From Nevskia sp964451925 (lineage in GTDB: Bacteria; Pseudomonadota; Gammaproteobacteria; Nevskiales; Nevskiaceae), in assembly GCA_964451925.1 (NCBI GenBank), contig CAYVKA010000010.1:1-64000 (forward strand): a stretch of 64,000 nt of DNA. The letters are read 5' to 3'. Shown here in pieces: positions 1 to 9,364 of this stretch. Every line of letters begins with the position of its first letter. Position 1 is the first letter of the stretch. The translations under genes and the position numbers were made by a program. A model generated the notes under the pieces. It was not told the DNA's origin, did not search any database, and saw only the letters and a program-made list of their open reading frames with translations.

Positions 1-464
1 CAACGCACCCTCGTCCGGTTCAATGAAGCAGTTGATAGCCCAGGCTGCCATCCCGCGGGGCCGGAGCGGCGCGACTGCCCCGCGGCGCTCGCGCAGTGCC
101 CGTTCCCACGGGTCCAACTTTGTTGCAGCGCAATAGTCCACGGCCACGAGATAACCCGGAACGACCGGGTACTTGACTTGATTTCCCTGTGCCTCGGAAC
201 TCTAAAACGTCATTTGCAGATGGCGATCTTGCTACGCGCTTGTTACAGCATTTCGAGAACTGTCTACAACTCCGGCATCTATGGAACCATCCGGTACGGT
301 TTTATTACGCGCCCGATTGTCAGCCGGACCGCGACGGGCATTCTTGACATTCGGCGCCAGCGGCGATGGAGCCGGCATCAGGGTGGAACGCGCGCGTCGC
401 CGCGCTCAAATATGCACGCACCAGATCAGGACGTCCCCGGAGAAATCCGGCCCGTGCATGATGA
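1..464. other. No recognisable gene at left edge
   Basis: A plus-strand frame is open from the window edge to about 477, but its translation is Arg/Cys-rich, matches no family I know and lacks a convincing start. Base composition is less GC-rich around 180-310 than in the neighbouring genes, which fits an intergenic or decayed stretch. The next real gene ends at 465 on the opposite strand. I see no RNA gene or repeat here. Confidence 0.5.
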
Positions 465-2147
465 TCAATGTGAATAGACGAACAAGCCGTTGTGCACCGG
501 GCGTGCGCTGCAACTGATCGGTGGCGCGGTGAACCCGGAACAGTTCGACACCACACCGGCATGGCTGTTGTTGACGAATAAGGCTTTGAAATAAGCATTG
601 TTGGGGTTGCCCGAATCGCCGAGCACGGCCTGCACCTCCGGGGCCTGCGGGTTGACCCATAACGTTGCGTCACCCCCATTGCCCAGCGCCACCGCCCCGG
701 TGGATGCCGCATAGGGACTCAGGAAATACAGGCCCAGCATCCAGTCGTGCAGGCCCACCTGGTTGTCCTGGCCGTCGATGTTGACGATATGCAGCGTCAG
801 CGTCCCGTTGGAATTCCTCTGGAAGCCGGCGCCGGTGGCGCCGCCGATCTCATAGTTGTCGAGCGGCATGCCTTCTTCGGATTGCACCTGGTCGTAGACG
901 AAATGTCCGTCCTGGATCAGCAGAGGGCCGGCCCCGAGCGCCGAGTCGGCCGCTTCTGCAGCCACGGACTGAAGCTGGCCGACATCGTCCTTGCCGGGCG
1001 AGGTGCGCCTGGCATCGGCGCCGGACGGATAAAGGATCAGCGCGCCGCGATCATTGGCCTCGTTGACGCCACCGCAGCTGTAGGATTGGAACGGCGTGGT
1101 GCGCCAGGACTTGGCGCGCTGGCTCTGTGTCAGGTAAATCAGCGTGTCGCCCATGTCGTCGGTCCAGGGCAGGTTCCCGCCCTGCGCACAGGACGGCAGG
1201 CCATCGGCCGCCATCGGGCATTGCACCGGAGGCGGATGGTTGTAGAACTTGTACTTGTCGCCGGCGGTGGAGTAGCGCGGCAGGCAGATATTGTCGTGCG
1301 GAAAGTTCTGCGCCCAGGCGTCGACCCGGTAGTCATAGCCGCCATTGACGCCGGCGATGGCGTTTGCCGGCATGGCGTCGGCCTTGTCACGCAGCATCAG
1401 ATTGAGCGGCTGGACGTAGCGCCCCAGCCAGGAATAGCTCGGGGCGCCAAGGCTGCCCAGGTTGTAGTTCTGGAAGGCGACGGCGGGCTCGACATTCACG
1501 GTGCCATAGCTCACGTCGAGCTGGTTGACCGCATATCGCGGGCTGGTGTAATTGATGGTCTGCCCCAAGGTGCCCCGGTAGTTGATGGTGAGCACGCAAG
1601 CATAGCGGTGCCACACGACGGCGCCCGCGGTTGCCGGCTGCAGCTGCACCGGGAACGCCAGCGACTTGCCGCTGGCGGTGGGATCGCTCAGGTCTTCGTT
1701 GCAGCTGAAGGCAATTCTTTTCAGGATGGCGGCGCGATCCTGATCACTTGCCGCCGCGAAATAGGGGTGCAGCACGTTCTGGAAAGTCTGGCTGGCAGCG
1801 ACAAGATAGTCGGAATGGCCATAGATCAGGCTTGCGAGCGCCGCCAGATCGAGCTCCTTGACCAGCAGGTCCGCAGGCGAGCTGGCGCTGCCGGAACCAG
1901 AGCTTCCGGAAGAACCGGAACTGCCGGATCCAGCGCCGCCGGAAGACCCCGAAGAGGAACTGCCCGAGCTCGAACCGCTGGAGCTCGAACTACTCGAACT
2001 GGAACTGCTGGAACTGGAACCCGAACTAGAGCTGCTGGAACCCGAACTGCCGGCGCTGCTTCCGGTCGCGGAATCGGACGACGACGAGCAGCCGGACAAC
2101 AAACAAAATGCCGCAACGGTCCATCCGGCCATCAGAAAACGACGCAT
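465..2147 (-). CDS. Serine-linker lipoprotein, phosphodiester glycosidase (NAGPA/DUF2233)-like
   Basis: A 560-aa predicted lipoprotein. A short signal peptide ends in LLSGC. A linker of roughly 65 residues made almost only of Ser and Gly follows, then a globular domain. That domain resembles the NAGPA-type phosphodiester glycosidase fold: AIAGVNGGYDY in the middle, GAGPLLIQDG, a Gly-rich GNGGDATLWVN segment and a C-terminal RPVHNGLFVY block are the usual landmarks in order. The expected role is hydrolysis of a sugar-phosphodiester on the cell surface, but the substrate is unknown. The ATG at 2147 is preferred over an in-frame GTG six bases upstream because an AGGGG motif is well spaced from it. 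It is transcribed alone. The family call rests on motifs only. Confidence 0.6.
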   Translation of the reverse strand: MRRFLMAGWTVAAFCLLSGCSSSSDSATGSSAGSSGSSSSSSGSSSSSSSSSSSSSSGSSSGSSSSGSSGGAGSGSSGSSGSSGSGSASSPADLLVKELDLAALASLIYGHSDYLVAASQTFQNVLHPYFAAASDQDRAAILKRIAFSCNEDLSDPTASGKSLAFPVQLQPATAGAVVWHRYACVLTINYRGTLGQTINYTSPRYAVNQLDVSYGTVNVEPAVAFQNYNLGSLGAPSYSWLGRYVQPLNLMLRDKADAMPANAIAGVNGGYDYRVDAWAQNFPHDNICLPRYSTAGDKYKFYNHPPPVQCPMAADGLPSCAQGGNLPWTDDMGDTLIYLTQSQRAKSWRTTPFQSYSCGGVNEANDRGALILYPSGADARRTSPGKDDVGQLQSVAAEAADSALGAGPLLIQDGHFVYDQVQSEEGMPLDNYEIGGATGAGFQRNSNGTLTLHIVNIDGQDNQVGLHDWMLGLYFLSPYAASTGAVALGNGGDATLWVNPQAPEVQAVLGDSGNPNNAYFKALFVNNSHAGVVSNCSGFTAPPISCSARPVHNGLFVYSH

Positions 2148-2278
2148 GTCCACCCCTGAGCGAATTGGCGTTGTACGCAGCCTTACGTTCTGGCATCAAT
2201 AAGGCGATCAATACTCAAGCGTATCGTTTCGATGTTACGGCAACATTTCTGTTTCGACACGAGTCAGGCAAGACCAGA

Positions 2279-3196
2279 TCACCGATCATTGGGCCGTTTG
2301 TGGATTCCTCTGGCCAGCACCGACTCCAGCCAATCCGCCAGCACATGGAGTCTCTGCGACAAATATTCGCGCCGCGGATAAATCAGTGAAATCGGCATCG
2401 ACGCGGCACGATGACCGGGCATGACCTCCACCAAATCGCCTGCGGCTAGATGTCCGGCGACGTCGTAGGCCGGCACCTGAATCAGCCCCAGACCCGCCAG
2501 ACAGCAGGCAATGTAAGCCTCGGCATTGTTCACCGTCGCCCGGCCCCGTATCGGCGAGGAACGAAGCCTTCCGTCTTCAACCCACTCCCAGTCTTCGATC
2601 TCGCCCGTCGCCGGAGACCCATAACGGACGGTGAAATGGTCTTTCAGCTCGGACGGGCTTCGAGGCGTACCGTGCTTCTTCAGGTAGGCGGGGCTTGCGA
2701 CGTTCATGATCGGCAGATCGCCCAGATTCCGCACGAACAGCCCGGGCCGGTTGACATGCCCTACCCGGACCACACAGTCGACGTCTTCCTCGATCAGATT
2801 GACTGCCCGGTCCGAAACTCCGAGAAACACTTCGACCTCCGGGTAGCGGTCCAGGAAATCCGGAAGCGCGGGCGCGATGATCAGGCGGCCAATACGGCTC
2901 GGCACGTCGAGCCGCAGCGTCCCTCGCGGCTGGACTGATGTGGCGCGGAACAGGCCTTCGGTTTCTTCGACATGGGCGATCACCTGCAGGCAGCGCTCGT
3001 AAAGTGCCAACCCCTCGCGGGTGGGCGAAACCTTTCGCGTGGTCCGATGCAGTAAGCGCGCCCCGACACGCGTTTCAAGCTCCTGAACGGCCGCCGAAAC
3101 AGACGAGCGCGGCACCCCCAGTACGTCCGCAGCGCGGGTGAAATTGGCCGAGTCCACGACCCTGACGAATATCTTGAAGAGCTCGATGCGATCCAA
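2279..3196 (-). CDS. LysR-family transcriptional regulator
   Basis: About 305 aa. The N-terminal winged helix-turn-helix is clear (LFKIFVRVVDSANFTRAAD, then SVSAAVQELETRVGARLL), followed by a periplasmic-binding-protein-like effector domain (LRLDVPSRIGRLIIAPALPD). It belongs to the CrgA/DmlR-like subgroup. I chose the TTG at 3196 because a GAGGG motif lies about 6 bases upstream and the length then matches the family. An ATG at 3232 would add 12 residues without a ribosome-binding site. It is divergent from the SDR gene at 3331 with a 134-bp shared intergenic region, so it probably controls that gene and itself. The effector is unknown. Confidence 0.9.
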   Translation of the reverse strand: MDRIELFKIFVRVVDSANFTRAADVLGVPRSSVSAAVQELETRVGARLLHRTTRKVSPTREGLALYERCLQVIAHVEETEGLFRATSVQPRGTLRLDVPSRIGRLIIAPALPDFLDRYPEVEVFLGVSDRAVNLIEEDVDCVVRVGHVNRPGLFVRNLGDLPIMNVASPAYLKKHGTPRSPSELKDHFTVRYGSPATGEIEDWEWVEDGRLRSSPIRGRATVNNAEAYIACCLAGLGLIQVPAYDVAGHLAAGDLVEVMPGHRAASMPISLIYPRREYLSQRLHVLADWLESVLARGIHKRPNDR

Positions 3197-3330
3197 GTCC
3201 TTCCCTCGATTGTTCGAAAATCCTGGCGGCATTTGCCAGATCTGCCCGCTTTATGAGCATGCGGCGGATATATACCGTATCTCCCAGCCCGGTGATCGTG
3301 CCTGGGCGCTCCCAACAAGGAGAAGCAACC

Positions 3331-4104
3331 ATGGTTGATCACAGCATCAAAGGCAAGACCGTGCTCATCGCCGGCGGCGTCAAGAATCTCGGCGGTCTCA
3401 TTGCCCGCGATCTCGCGGCGCATGGCGCAAAGGCCGTCGCCGTCCACTACAACAGCGCCGCTTCGCGCAACGACGCCGAAGCCACCGTTGCCGCAGTCAA
3501 GGCTGCGGGAGCGCAGGCCGTCGCTTTCCAGGCCGACCTCACCGGAGCCGCTGCGGTGGAGAAGCTCTTCGCCGATGCCATCGCGGCCGTCGGCCGTCCC
3601 GATATCGCCATCAACACCGTCGGCAAAGTTCTTAAGAAACCCTTCGTCGAAATCAGCGAAGCCGAATACGACGAGATGAGCGCGGTCAACAGCAAGTCTG
3701 CCTTCTTCTTTCTCAGGGAGGCAGGCAAGCAGGTCAATGATCACGGCAAGATCTGCACCCTGGTCACTTCGCTGCTCGGCGCCTTCACCCCGTTGTACGC
3801 CGCCTACGCCGGGACCAAGGCCCCGGTCGAGCACTTCACACGCGCCGCCGCCAAGGAATTCGGTGCCCGCGGCATTTCCGTCACGGCCGTTGGTCCCGGC
3901 CCGATGGACACTCCGTTCTTCTACCCGGCCGAAGGGGCCGACGCCGTCGCGTACCACAAGACGGCGGCCGCGCTGTCGTCGTTTTCCAAAACCGGCCTGA
4001 CCGACATCCAGGACGTCGTACCTTTTATCCGCCATCTGGTCAGCGACGGCTGGTGGGTGACCGGCCAGACCCTCCTGATCAACGGCGGTTACACGACTAA
4101 ATAA
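3331..4104 (+). CDS. SDR-family oxidoreductase
   Basis: A 257-aa classical short-chain dehydrogenase/reductase. The nucleotide-binding start is KTVLIAGGVKNLGGLIARD, a variant of TGxxxGxG. Then come INTVGK in place of NNAG, a Ser in LVTSLLGAF, the catalytic pair YAGTK, and the C-terminal WVTGQTLLINGG typical of the family. The ATG at 3331 has AAGGAGA about 8 bases upstream; an in-frame start further up would add 26 implausible residues. It is divergent from the LysR gene, its likely regulator. The substrate cannot be read from sequence. NAD(P) dependence is inferred from the family. Confidence 0.88.
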   Translation: MVDHSIKGKTVLIAGGVKNLGGLIARDLAAHGAKAVAVHYNSAASRNDAEATVAAVKAAGAQAVAFQADLTGAAAVEKLFADAIAAVGRPDIAINTVGKVLKKPFVEISEAEYDEMSAVNSKSAFFFLREAGKQVNDHGKICTLVTSLLGAFTPLYAAYAGTKAPVEHFTRAAAKEFGARGISVTAVGPGPMDTPFFYPAEGADAVAYHKTAAALSSFSKTGLTDIQDVVPFIRHLVSDGWWVTGQTLLINGGYTTK

Positions 4105-4430
4105 AGATTGAGCCAGGAGGCGGCCGGGAGATCACGGTGTCCCTGGGGGTGATCCGGTATTACCGGGAGAATCTGCGCGTGGCGATCGGACCGCTTGGCT
4201 CGCCTGTTTCACCAGGGAGGCGAAGCGGGTGGACGATGGCCGTTCCGTGAGCTTTCAGCGTTTTCACACAAAGCGATTGGTTCGGAACGCTTCACGTCAA
4301 TTGATCGTGTCGACGCGAACGGAACCGAAATCGAGGGCTGGCCGCTGCCACCATGCAGCACCAGAGCTCGCGGCACCGCTGTCACTCTCGTGCGGGAGCC
4401 ACCCCTGAGCTTCCTACCCGCCGAGTGCTT
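4105..4430. other. Intergenic, no gene seen
   Basis: The stretch between the SDR stop and the hairpin at 4431 contains no reading frame with family resemblance or a ribosome-binding site. With the hairpin and IS3 remnant that follow, it looks like the scar of an old insertion. Confidence 0.5.
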
Positions 4431-4459
4431 GGTGCCGGGGGCATCCCGGCACCTCTTTT
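4431..4459 (+). terminator. Putative intrinsic terminator
   Basis: A perfect 9-bp stem (GGTGCCGGG / CCCGGCACC) with a 5-base loop is followed by TCTTTT. It lies about 330 bp past the SDR stop and 30 bp before the IS3 orfA remnant, so it could end SDR transcription or shield the mobile element from it. Confidence 0.5.
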
Positions 4460-4488
4460 GCTCCTCCATCCAGGTACGGCATCGATAG

Positions 4489-4731
4489 ATGCCGGATCGA
4501 GCAAAGCGCGGAAAACGAAGCAGGCGCGCCCACCCACCGCACTTCAAGGCCGAGGTGGCGATTGCGGCTGTGCAAGCGGGCCGCACCACCCAACAGCTGT
4601 CAGACGACTTCGGGGTGCACCGCAATTTGGTGAGAAAGTGGCGAGATGAGTTGATCGAGCGCGCTGAGGAGGTCTTCTTCGATCATGACAGGACTATGTA
4701 TATGGAACGGCGCGAAGACGAACCTGATTGA
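4489..4731 (+). pseudogene. IS3-family transposase OrfA remnant
   Basis: Roughly the first 60 of these 80 residues match the helix-turn-helix of IS3-type OrfA: KRSRRAHPPHFKAEVAIAAV, then TTQQLSDDFGVHRNLVRKW and LIERAEEVF. After EEVFF the similarity stops and the frame runs into unrelated residues (HDRTMYMERREDEPD). A complete OrfA is around 90-100 residues and is followed by an OrfB integrase with a DDE motif. No OrfB is present, because the ceramidase gene begins to be encoded at 4821 on the other strand. I see no clear terminal inverted repeats or target duplication. This is a dead fragment. Confidence 0.75.
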
Positions 4732-4820
4732 CGAGTTCCGCCTGCTCGCGGCCTGCGGCGCAGCCGCTCTAGTGCCGGACTTGTGCGACCGGATCACCGG
4801 CTGTGCCGAGCTGCCTGCAT

Positions 4821-7436
4821 TCAGGGACAAGCGGCCGGCGTACCGGTGATCTGGAAGCTGCTGCTGACGCCTTGATACGGCACCGGCGCCTGGCTGGCAG
4901 AGAGGCGGTATACGCCTTCGTGGCGGATGCGGTAGGTGCCGGCCGGCGTATTCAGCGGAATCTGCCACTGCGCTTCGGCAGTCGAAGGCCCGGCCTGGTT
5001 CAGTTCGGTGTTGATCAGGCTGGGCGTGGAGTGCCACAGGAAAATCAGCTCCGGGTCTTCTCCGTTCCGCGCCACGGCATCCCAGCCACCCTGCGCATTC
5101 TGCCGCTCGGCGAACAGGTAGGACGACATGGTCTTGAGATCGTTGCCCGGATAGCCGGAGACCCAGCTCACGTCCACCGTATCGCCCTGGCTGTAGGAGG
5201 CCTTGGCGTCGGTGACGAGCTTGCCGAAATCGGATTGGGGATCGACCGTGATCGGCGAGGCCGGGCCGGTGGGCAGCACCGCCGCGGCCACGCCGGCCGG
5301 TGCCGGCTGACCCGCGGCCATGGTCAGGGCCAGCTTGCGCGATTCCTGCTGGATCGCAGCAAGCTGCCACGGCCCGAAAATGGTGGAGGCGCCCTCGTAC
5401 ATCTGCGCGGTGTATTCCTCGCGCGTGGCCATGTACTCGTGGTAGTCGTTGGACAGGCCGGCGATCACCACCGTATCCACGCCTACCGGGCTGAGTGCGT
5501 CGAGTACGGTTTTGCGCAGGCGGCGCGCCGACATGGTGGTCACTTCCAGCGGCACGCCGAGGATGGCCAGGTTGCCGACACGGAAGATCTGCAACGGCAC
5601 CGGGTTGGTGCTGGCGCCCAGCGTGGTGGGCTTCTCGCCCTGGCAGCTGTACTGCGTCTGCAGCTTGGCGGCGGCGCACAGCAGCGGCGTCAGCACGTCG
5701 TAGACCAGCGGGCCGCTGAAGGGAATCTGCAGCGGCTGGTCATTCTTCTCCAGCGCGATGTAGCCGGTGCCGTTGTAGATGCCGTTGTAGCCGTTGCGCG
5801 CCTGGCTGAAGTACGGCACCGGCGCGTCGGCTGCGCAGGCGTAGCCGGCGGCGCCGAAATCCGGCGCGTTGGCGCCGCCGGCAAACTGGCTGATGCCGTA
5901 GGCCGAGGTGCAGGTGGTCTTGGCCGGCGTGTACAGGTCCGCCGGCTCGTCGGCGTAGCTCAGGCCGGCGAGGACGGCGGGGTCGGTGATGGTAACCGTG
6001 CTCAGGTCGGCGTAGAAGAAGCGATAGTCCACCGGGCCGCTGAGTGCGCTGCCCTGGGTGAACTGCGTCAGCGCCTGCGCCAGCTGCTTGGTGCCGCTGA
6101 CCGCATTGGCCTTGGGCTCGCCGAGCTGGTAACCCGGCTGGTTGAAGTTGTAGGGATCGTCGGTGCCGCCGCGGAACTGGTAGGGCACGCCCTGGCCGGG
6201 GCCGTTGCCGCCGTTGACGTCCTTGTCGAACACGAACAGGTCCGGCACCGTGTCGCCCTCGTCGGTCTGGGCGAAGGCGGCGACGAAGTTGTCCGCGCCG
6301 GAAGCCTGGCCGTTGGCGTCCGGCACATACTGCGTGCCCATCAGCCGCTCGAATCCGAGCGAGGCATAGCCCTTGTTGTCGCTGGACATCAGCAGGTCGT
6401 GATTGCCCATCGAGGTCGGATGCACGCCGAACCAGTTGAGCACACCGACGGCGGACCCGTTGCCGCGCACCAGGTTGAGCTGCAGGAAACGCTTGTCGAC
6501 ATTCACCTCATGGCCGTTCTGGTCCAGGTACCGGGCCCGCTCCGACGGGGGGTCCTGCTCGTAGCCGAGCGGGTCGCGGTTGACGTTGGCGTTGAGCAGC
6601 TGGCCGACGGACAGGCCGATGCCGCTGCTGTCGGTGTGCGCTTCCAGGTTGGCGTGGGCGCGGCGAATGGCCTGGACGATGCCGCCGACGATGGCGTTGA
6701 AGTTGTCGTTGTCGTAGTCCGGGTTGCTGATCACCGCGCTTTCCACGTAGACCAGGATGTCGTTGACCAGGGCCGGCACATCGGACGACAGGTCCGGCAG
6801 CACCACCAGACCGAAGCCGCCGCCGATCTCGTGGCTGTGCGTGCCGGAGAGCATCACGTTGTCGACGTTGTAGTACTGGCTCAGCAGCGGGTCCGCGGCA
6901 ATGCGCTTCAGCACTTCCTGGTGTTCCAGCGCCGACACGCCCATGGCGTCGAGGGAGACGAACACCACCCGCTTGCCGTTGCACGGCGAGTCGATTGCGA
7001 AGGCGCGCGCGAACGGCCGCGTGTGGATGCCGTTCGGCACCTGCGGCGGCAGCACTTCGCCGAAGAAGTCGGCATGGCCGGTGGGGTCTCCGCCGAGCGG
7101 GCCGGCGGTGTCGTAAAGGCCGCTGCCGAAGCGGTACCCGCTGTTGCCCTGGCAGGCCCCGGCCGGCTGTGGCCCCGGGTTGGCGATCGGCAGTTCGATC
7201 GGGCTGGGCGCGTCCGGCTGGTGGCTGTAGGTATAGGTGATGCCGTCGATGGTCAGCGTGGTGCTGGCGCCGATCCGCCGGTAGGGGCTGTTGAGCACGC
7301 ACATCGCGCCGGGCGGCAGTTGCGCCTGTGATGAGCCGCCACCGACCGATACCGGCGACGAACCGCCGCAGCCCGCGAGCAGCAGGCACAGCGCGGCGCC
7401 GCTCCAGGCGAAAGGCAGGCATCTGGGATTGAACAT
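4821..7436 (-). CDS. Neutral/alkaline ceramidase-like lipoprotein
   Basis: 871 aa. Lipoprotein signal ending LLLAGC. The body matches the neutral (non-lysosomal) ceramidase family: GLYDTAGPLGGDPTGHADFF, a NGIHTRPFARAFAI block, RVVFVSLDAMG, the Zn-site-like LSGTHSHEIGGG, then AFAQTDEGDTVPDL and VVIAGLSNDYHEYM with EEYTAQMYEGAST. The C-terminus is the usual beta-sandwich. The expected reaction is hydrolysis of N-acyl-sphingosine or a related amide lipid outside the cell. The second usual His of the zinc site sits inside THSHE, slightly different from the common THTHSGPGG. The start at 7436 has GGGGA 7 bases upstream; an ATG at 7466 directly abuts the SGNH stop. It is co-transcribed with the SGNH hydrolase. 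Confidence 0.88.
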   Translation of the reverse strand: MFNPRCLPFAWSGAALCLLLAGCGGSSPVSVGGGSSQAQLPPGAMCVLNSPYRRIGASTTLTIDGITYTYSHQPDAPSPIELPIANPGPQPAGACQGNSGYRFGSGLYDTAGPLGGDPTGHADFFGEVLPPQVPNGIHTRPFARAFAIDSPCNGKRVVFVSLDAMGVSALEHQEVLKRIAADPLLSQYYNVDNVMLSGTHSHEIGGGFGLVVLPDLSSDVPALVNDILVYVESAVISNPDYDNDNFNAIVGGIVQAIRRAHANLEAHTDSSGIGLSVGQLLNANVNRDPLGYEQDPPSERARYLDQNGHEVNVDKRFLQLNLVRGNGSAVGVLNWFGVHPTSMGNHDLLMSSDNKGYASLGFERLMGTQYVPDANGQASGADNFVAAFAQTDEGDTVPDLFVFDKDVNGGNGPGQGVPYQFRGGTDDPYNFNQPGYQLGEPKANAVSGTKQLAQALTQFTQGSALSGPVDYRFFYADLSTVTITDPAVLAGLSYADEPADLYTPAKTTCTSAYGISQFAGGANAPDFGAAGYACAADAPVPYFSQARNGYNGIYNGTGYIALEKNDQPLQIPFSGPLVYDVLTPLLCAAAKLQTQYSCQGEKPTTLGASTNPVPLQIFRVGNLAILGVPLEVTTMSARRLRKTVLDALSPVGVDTVVIAGLSNDYHEYMATREEYTAQMYEGASTIFGPWQLAAIQQESRKLALTMAAGQPAPAGVAAAVLPTGPASPITVDPQSDFGKLVTDAKASYSQGDTVDVSWVSGYPGNDLKTMSSYLFAERQNAQGGWDAVARNGEDPELIFLWHSTPSLINTELNQAGPSTAEAQWQIPLNTPAGTYRIRHEGVYRLSASQAPVPYQGVSSSFQITGTPAACP

Positions 7437-7466
7437 CGCAAAGTCCCCGAACTTGAATGAAAACAT

Positions 7467-8864
7467 TTACCGGCAGCCCGTACCCTGGAAAGCACCGAGA
7501 TCGACCGCATTGGCCATCGCCTGGTATCCGGCGTCGTTGAAATGCAGGTGATCGCCGCCGTCGTACTGCGCTGCGATCTGGTCCGGATGATCCGGGTCGC
7601 GCACCGCTGCGTCGAAGTCAACGACGCCGTCGAAGGCGCCGCCGGTGCGGATCCAGGTGTTGATGGTCTGCCGCAGCGCCTGCGGCTCTCCCGTTCCGCC
7701 GGCTCCGGCGAGCTTGGCGCCTGCAGCGGGAGTGAGGGTGGCGCCGAGTATCTTCAGGCCCGCGGCATGCGCCTGGAGAATGATCTGCCGATCGGCCGCC
7801 ATGATGGCATCCGCCGTCGCGGCCGCGTTGGGTGCACCGCTGATGTCGTTGATGCCCTCCAGCAGAATGACGTCGGTGACACCCGCCTTGGACACCGCGT
7901 CGTCGGCAAAACGCGAAACGCCGCTGGGGCCGAAGACGTAGTTGTCCGAGGCGACGTAGTTGCCGGATATTCCAGCGTCCATCACCGACATTCCCGGCTT
8001 CGCCGGATCGGCGAGAAAGCGCCGGGCAAGGTCATCCGGCCAGCGCCCGTTCTGGTTGTATCGGGACAGATAGCCGTCAGTGATGGAATCGCCGAACGCC
8101 ACGACGGCGCCCGTCGAGGCCGGCGCCAGCACGTCAACGGCGTTGAGCACGTACCAGGAGGAAATGGTGTTGCTGAACGCCGATGCGCTCTCGTTGGCCC
8201 CGTAGGAGCCCGGTACGTCGCTCAAATACGATATCTGCTGTGCCGTCAGATGGTAGTCCACCGGCACCAGCAGGCCCTGGATATGAAAGCTGATCGAAAG
8301 ATCCTCGAATGGCTGGACGGTGATCGCCACGGCGTCGCTCACCGCCTCCGCGCCGCCGGCGATGGTCACCTGTGATTTGCCGTTGAAGGTGACCGGATGA
8401 TTGGTGCCCGGCACCAGGGCGGCCCCGATCCCGGTCTGCCCGACGTAGACGCCGTCCAAGGTCAGGCTGCTCTTCTGGAACCGGTTGCCCAGGTGCAGGC
8501 GCAACGACTGGCCGCCCAGGTGCGGCGCCACGATCATCCGCAGGCTCTGGTCGTTGAACACCTGTGCCAGCGCCAGGTTTGGAACAATATCCTGAGCCGC
8601 CAGCAGGTCCGCTTCGAGTTCGGCGCCGGCCGTGCCGGAGAGGCTGAGCAGCGTGGTCGCCTGCGGCGGGGAGGCCCAGGCGCCGACCCAGTGAGCGGAT
8701 TGGTGAGCGGACTGGCACGCCGCAGCGGCACCCGGCGATGGCGCCGTGCTTCCGGAACCGCAAGCCGCCAGCCATGCGCAGGCCGCGCCGCAAAGCCCCG
8801 AGGCGAACACCATGCCGCCGCGGGCCGCGCCCATCCGTCGCTGTAGCCACATCCAGCTGCGCAT
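7467..8864 (-). CDS. Secreted SGNH/GDSL hydrolase lipoprotein
   Basis: 465 aa, lipobox WLAACGS near residue 36. An N-terminal beta domain (HWVGAWASPPQ, SLRMIVAPHLGGQSLRLHLG) precedes an SGNH catalytic domain with block I AFGDSITDG (nucleophile Ser), block II ISGN, block III LEGIND and block V DHLHFNDAG (catalytic Asp/His). This two-domain architecture is typical of actinobacterial and proteobacterial GDSL esterases of 400-450 aa. The ATG at 8864 has GGGGAAAG 5 bases upstream; the longer upstream frame is Arg-rich and unlikely. It lies 30 bp upstream of the ceramidase start in the same direction, so both probably act on lipids or acyl esters outside the cell. Confidence 0.92.
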   Translation of the reverse strand: MRSWMWLQRRMGAARGGMVFASGLCGAACAWLAACGSGSTAPSPGAAAACQSAHQSAHWVGAWASPPQATTLLSLSGTAGAELEADLLAAQDIVPNLALAQVFNDQSLRMIVAPHLGGQSLRLHLGNRFQKSSLTLDGVYVGQTGIGAALVPGTNHPVTFNGKSQVTIAGGAEAVSDAVAITVQPFEDLSISFHIQGLLVPVDYHLTAQQISYLSDVPGSYGANESASAFSNTISSWYVLNAVDVLAPASTGAVVAFGDSITDGYLSRYNQNGRWPDDLARRFLADPAKPGMSVMDAGISGNYVASDNYVFGPSGVSRFADDAVSKAGVTDVILLEGINDISGAPNAAATADAIMAADRQIILQAHAAGLKILGATLTPAAGAKLAGAGGTGEPQALRQTINTWIRTGGAFDGVVDFDAAVRDPDHPDQIAAQYDGGDHLHFNDAGYQAMANAVDLGAFQGTGCR

Positions 8865-9364
8865 CGATACTTTCCCCGAGAGCCATGCGGACGACCGGCT
8901 ACGTGCGGGCGCGCAGGCCCACGGCCATCGTCTCGGTTTGAGTCTGAGTGGCCAGTGCCTGCGCGCCGTTGACAGCAGCCGCCATGCAGGTAGTAAAAAT
9001 GACCTACGCATCCACCTCGGGAGAAAACGCGCCGCATACGCTGATCAGCGCATTCTGGCTGGACGGCAGCCGCCATCCGCCCGCGCGCGGAATGGCGGTA
9101 CGTGAACTGGAGGGCGGGGGGAGGTACGCAAGTCCCTCCGTGCGGCCGGAGGGCCGGTTTTATCGGTGCCGCCGATCGGCGGCGACCATCATTCCAATTC
9201 CGTCGATTTCATCGCGGATGGCGGCACTGTGTCGCCACGGGTACGCGCACGTACGGATTGCAAGTGCAGCGGCATTGCCAATGAGCCGCTGCGCGGGCCG
9301 GCGATACACCGTCGTGTGACCGCCGGCCGCCGGCCCAAGCAACGGGCGCGGAACCTGAGCGCGC
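8865..9364. other. 500-bp intergenic region, no gene seen
   Basis: It contains only open frames without family resemblance. It must hold the promoter of the SGNH-ceramidase pair (transcribed leftward from 8864) and the 3' region of the rhodanese gene. I could not identify a convincing -35/-10 pair. Confidence 0.5.

Noticed and set aside
747..2159. Long plus-strand open frame opposite the poly-Ser lipoprotein gene
   Set aside because: It is the complement of the Ser/Gly-rich gene, with low-complexity Arg/Thr/Ala translation and no family resemblance. GC-rich codon bias keeps antisense frames open.
4803..7331. 842-codon plus-strand frame opposite the ceramidase gene
   Set aside because: His/Val/Arg/Gly-rich translation without motifs. 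The minus-strand frame has clear ceramidase landmarks.
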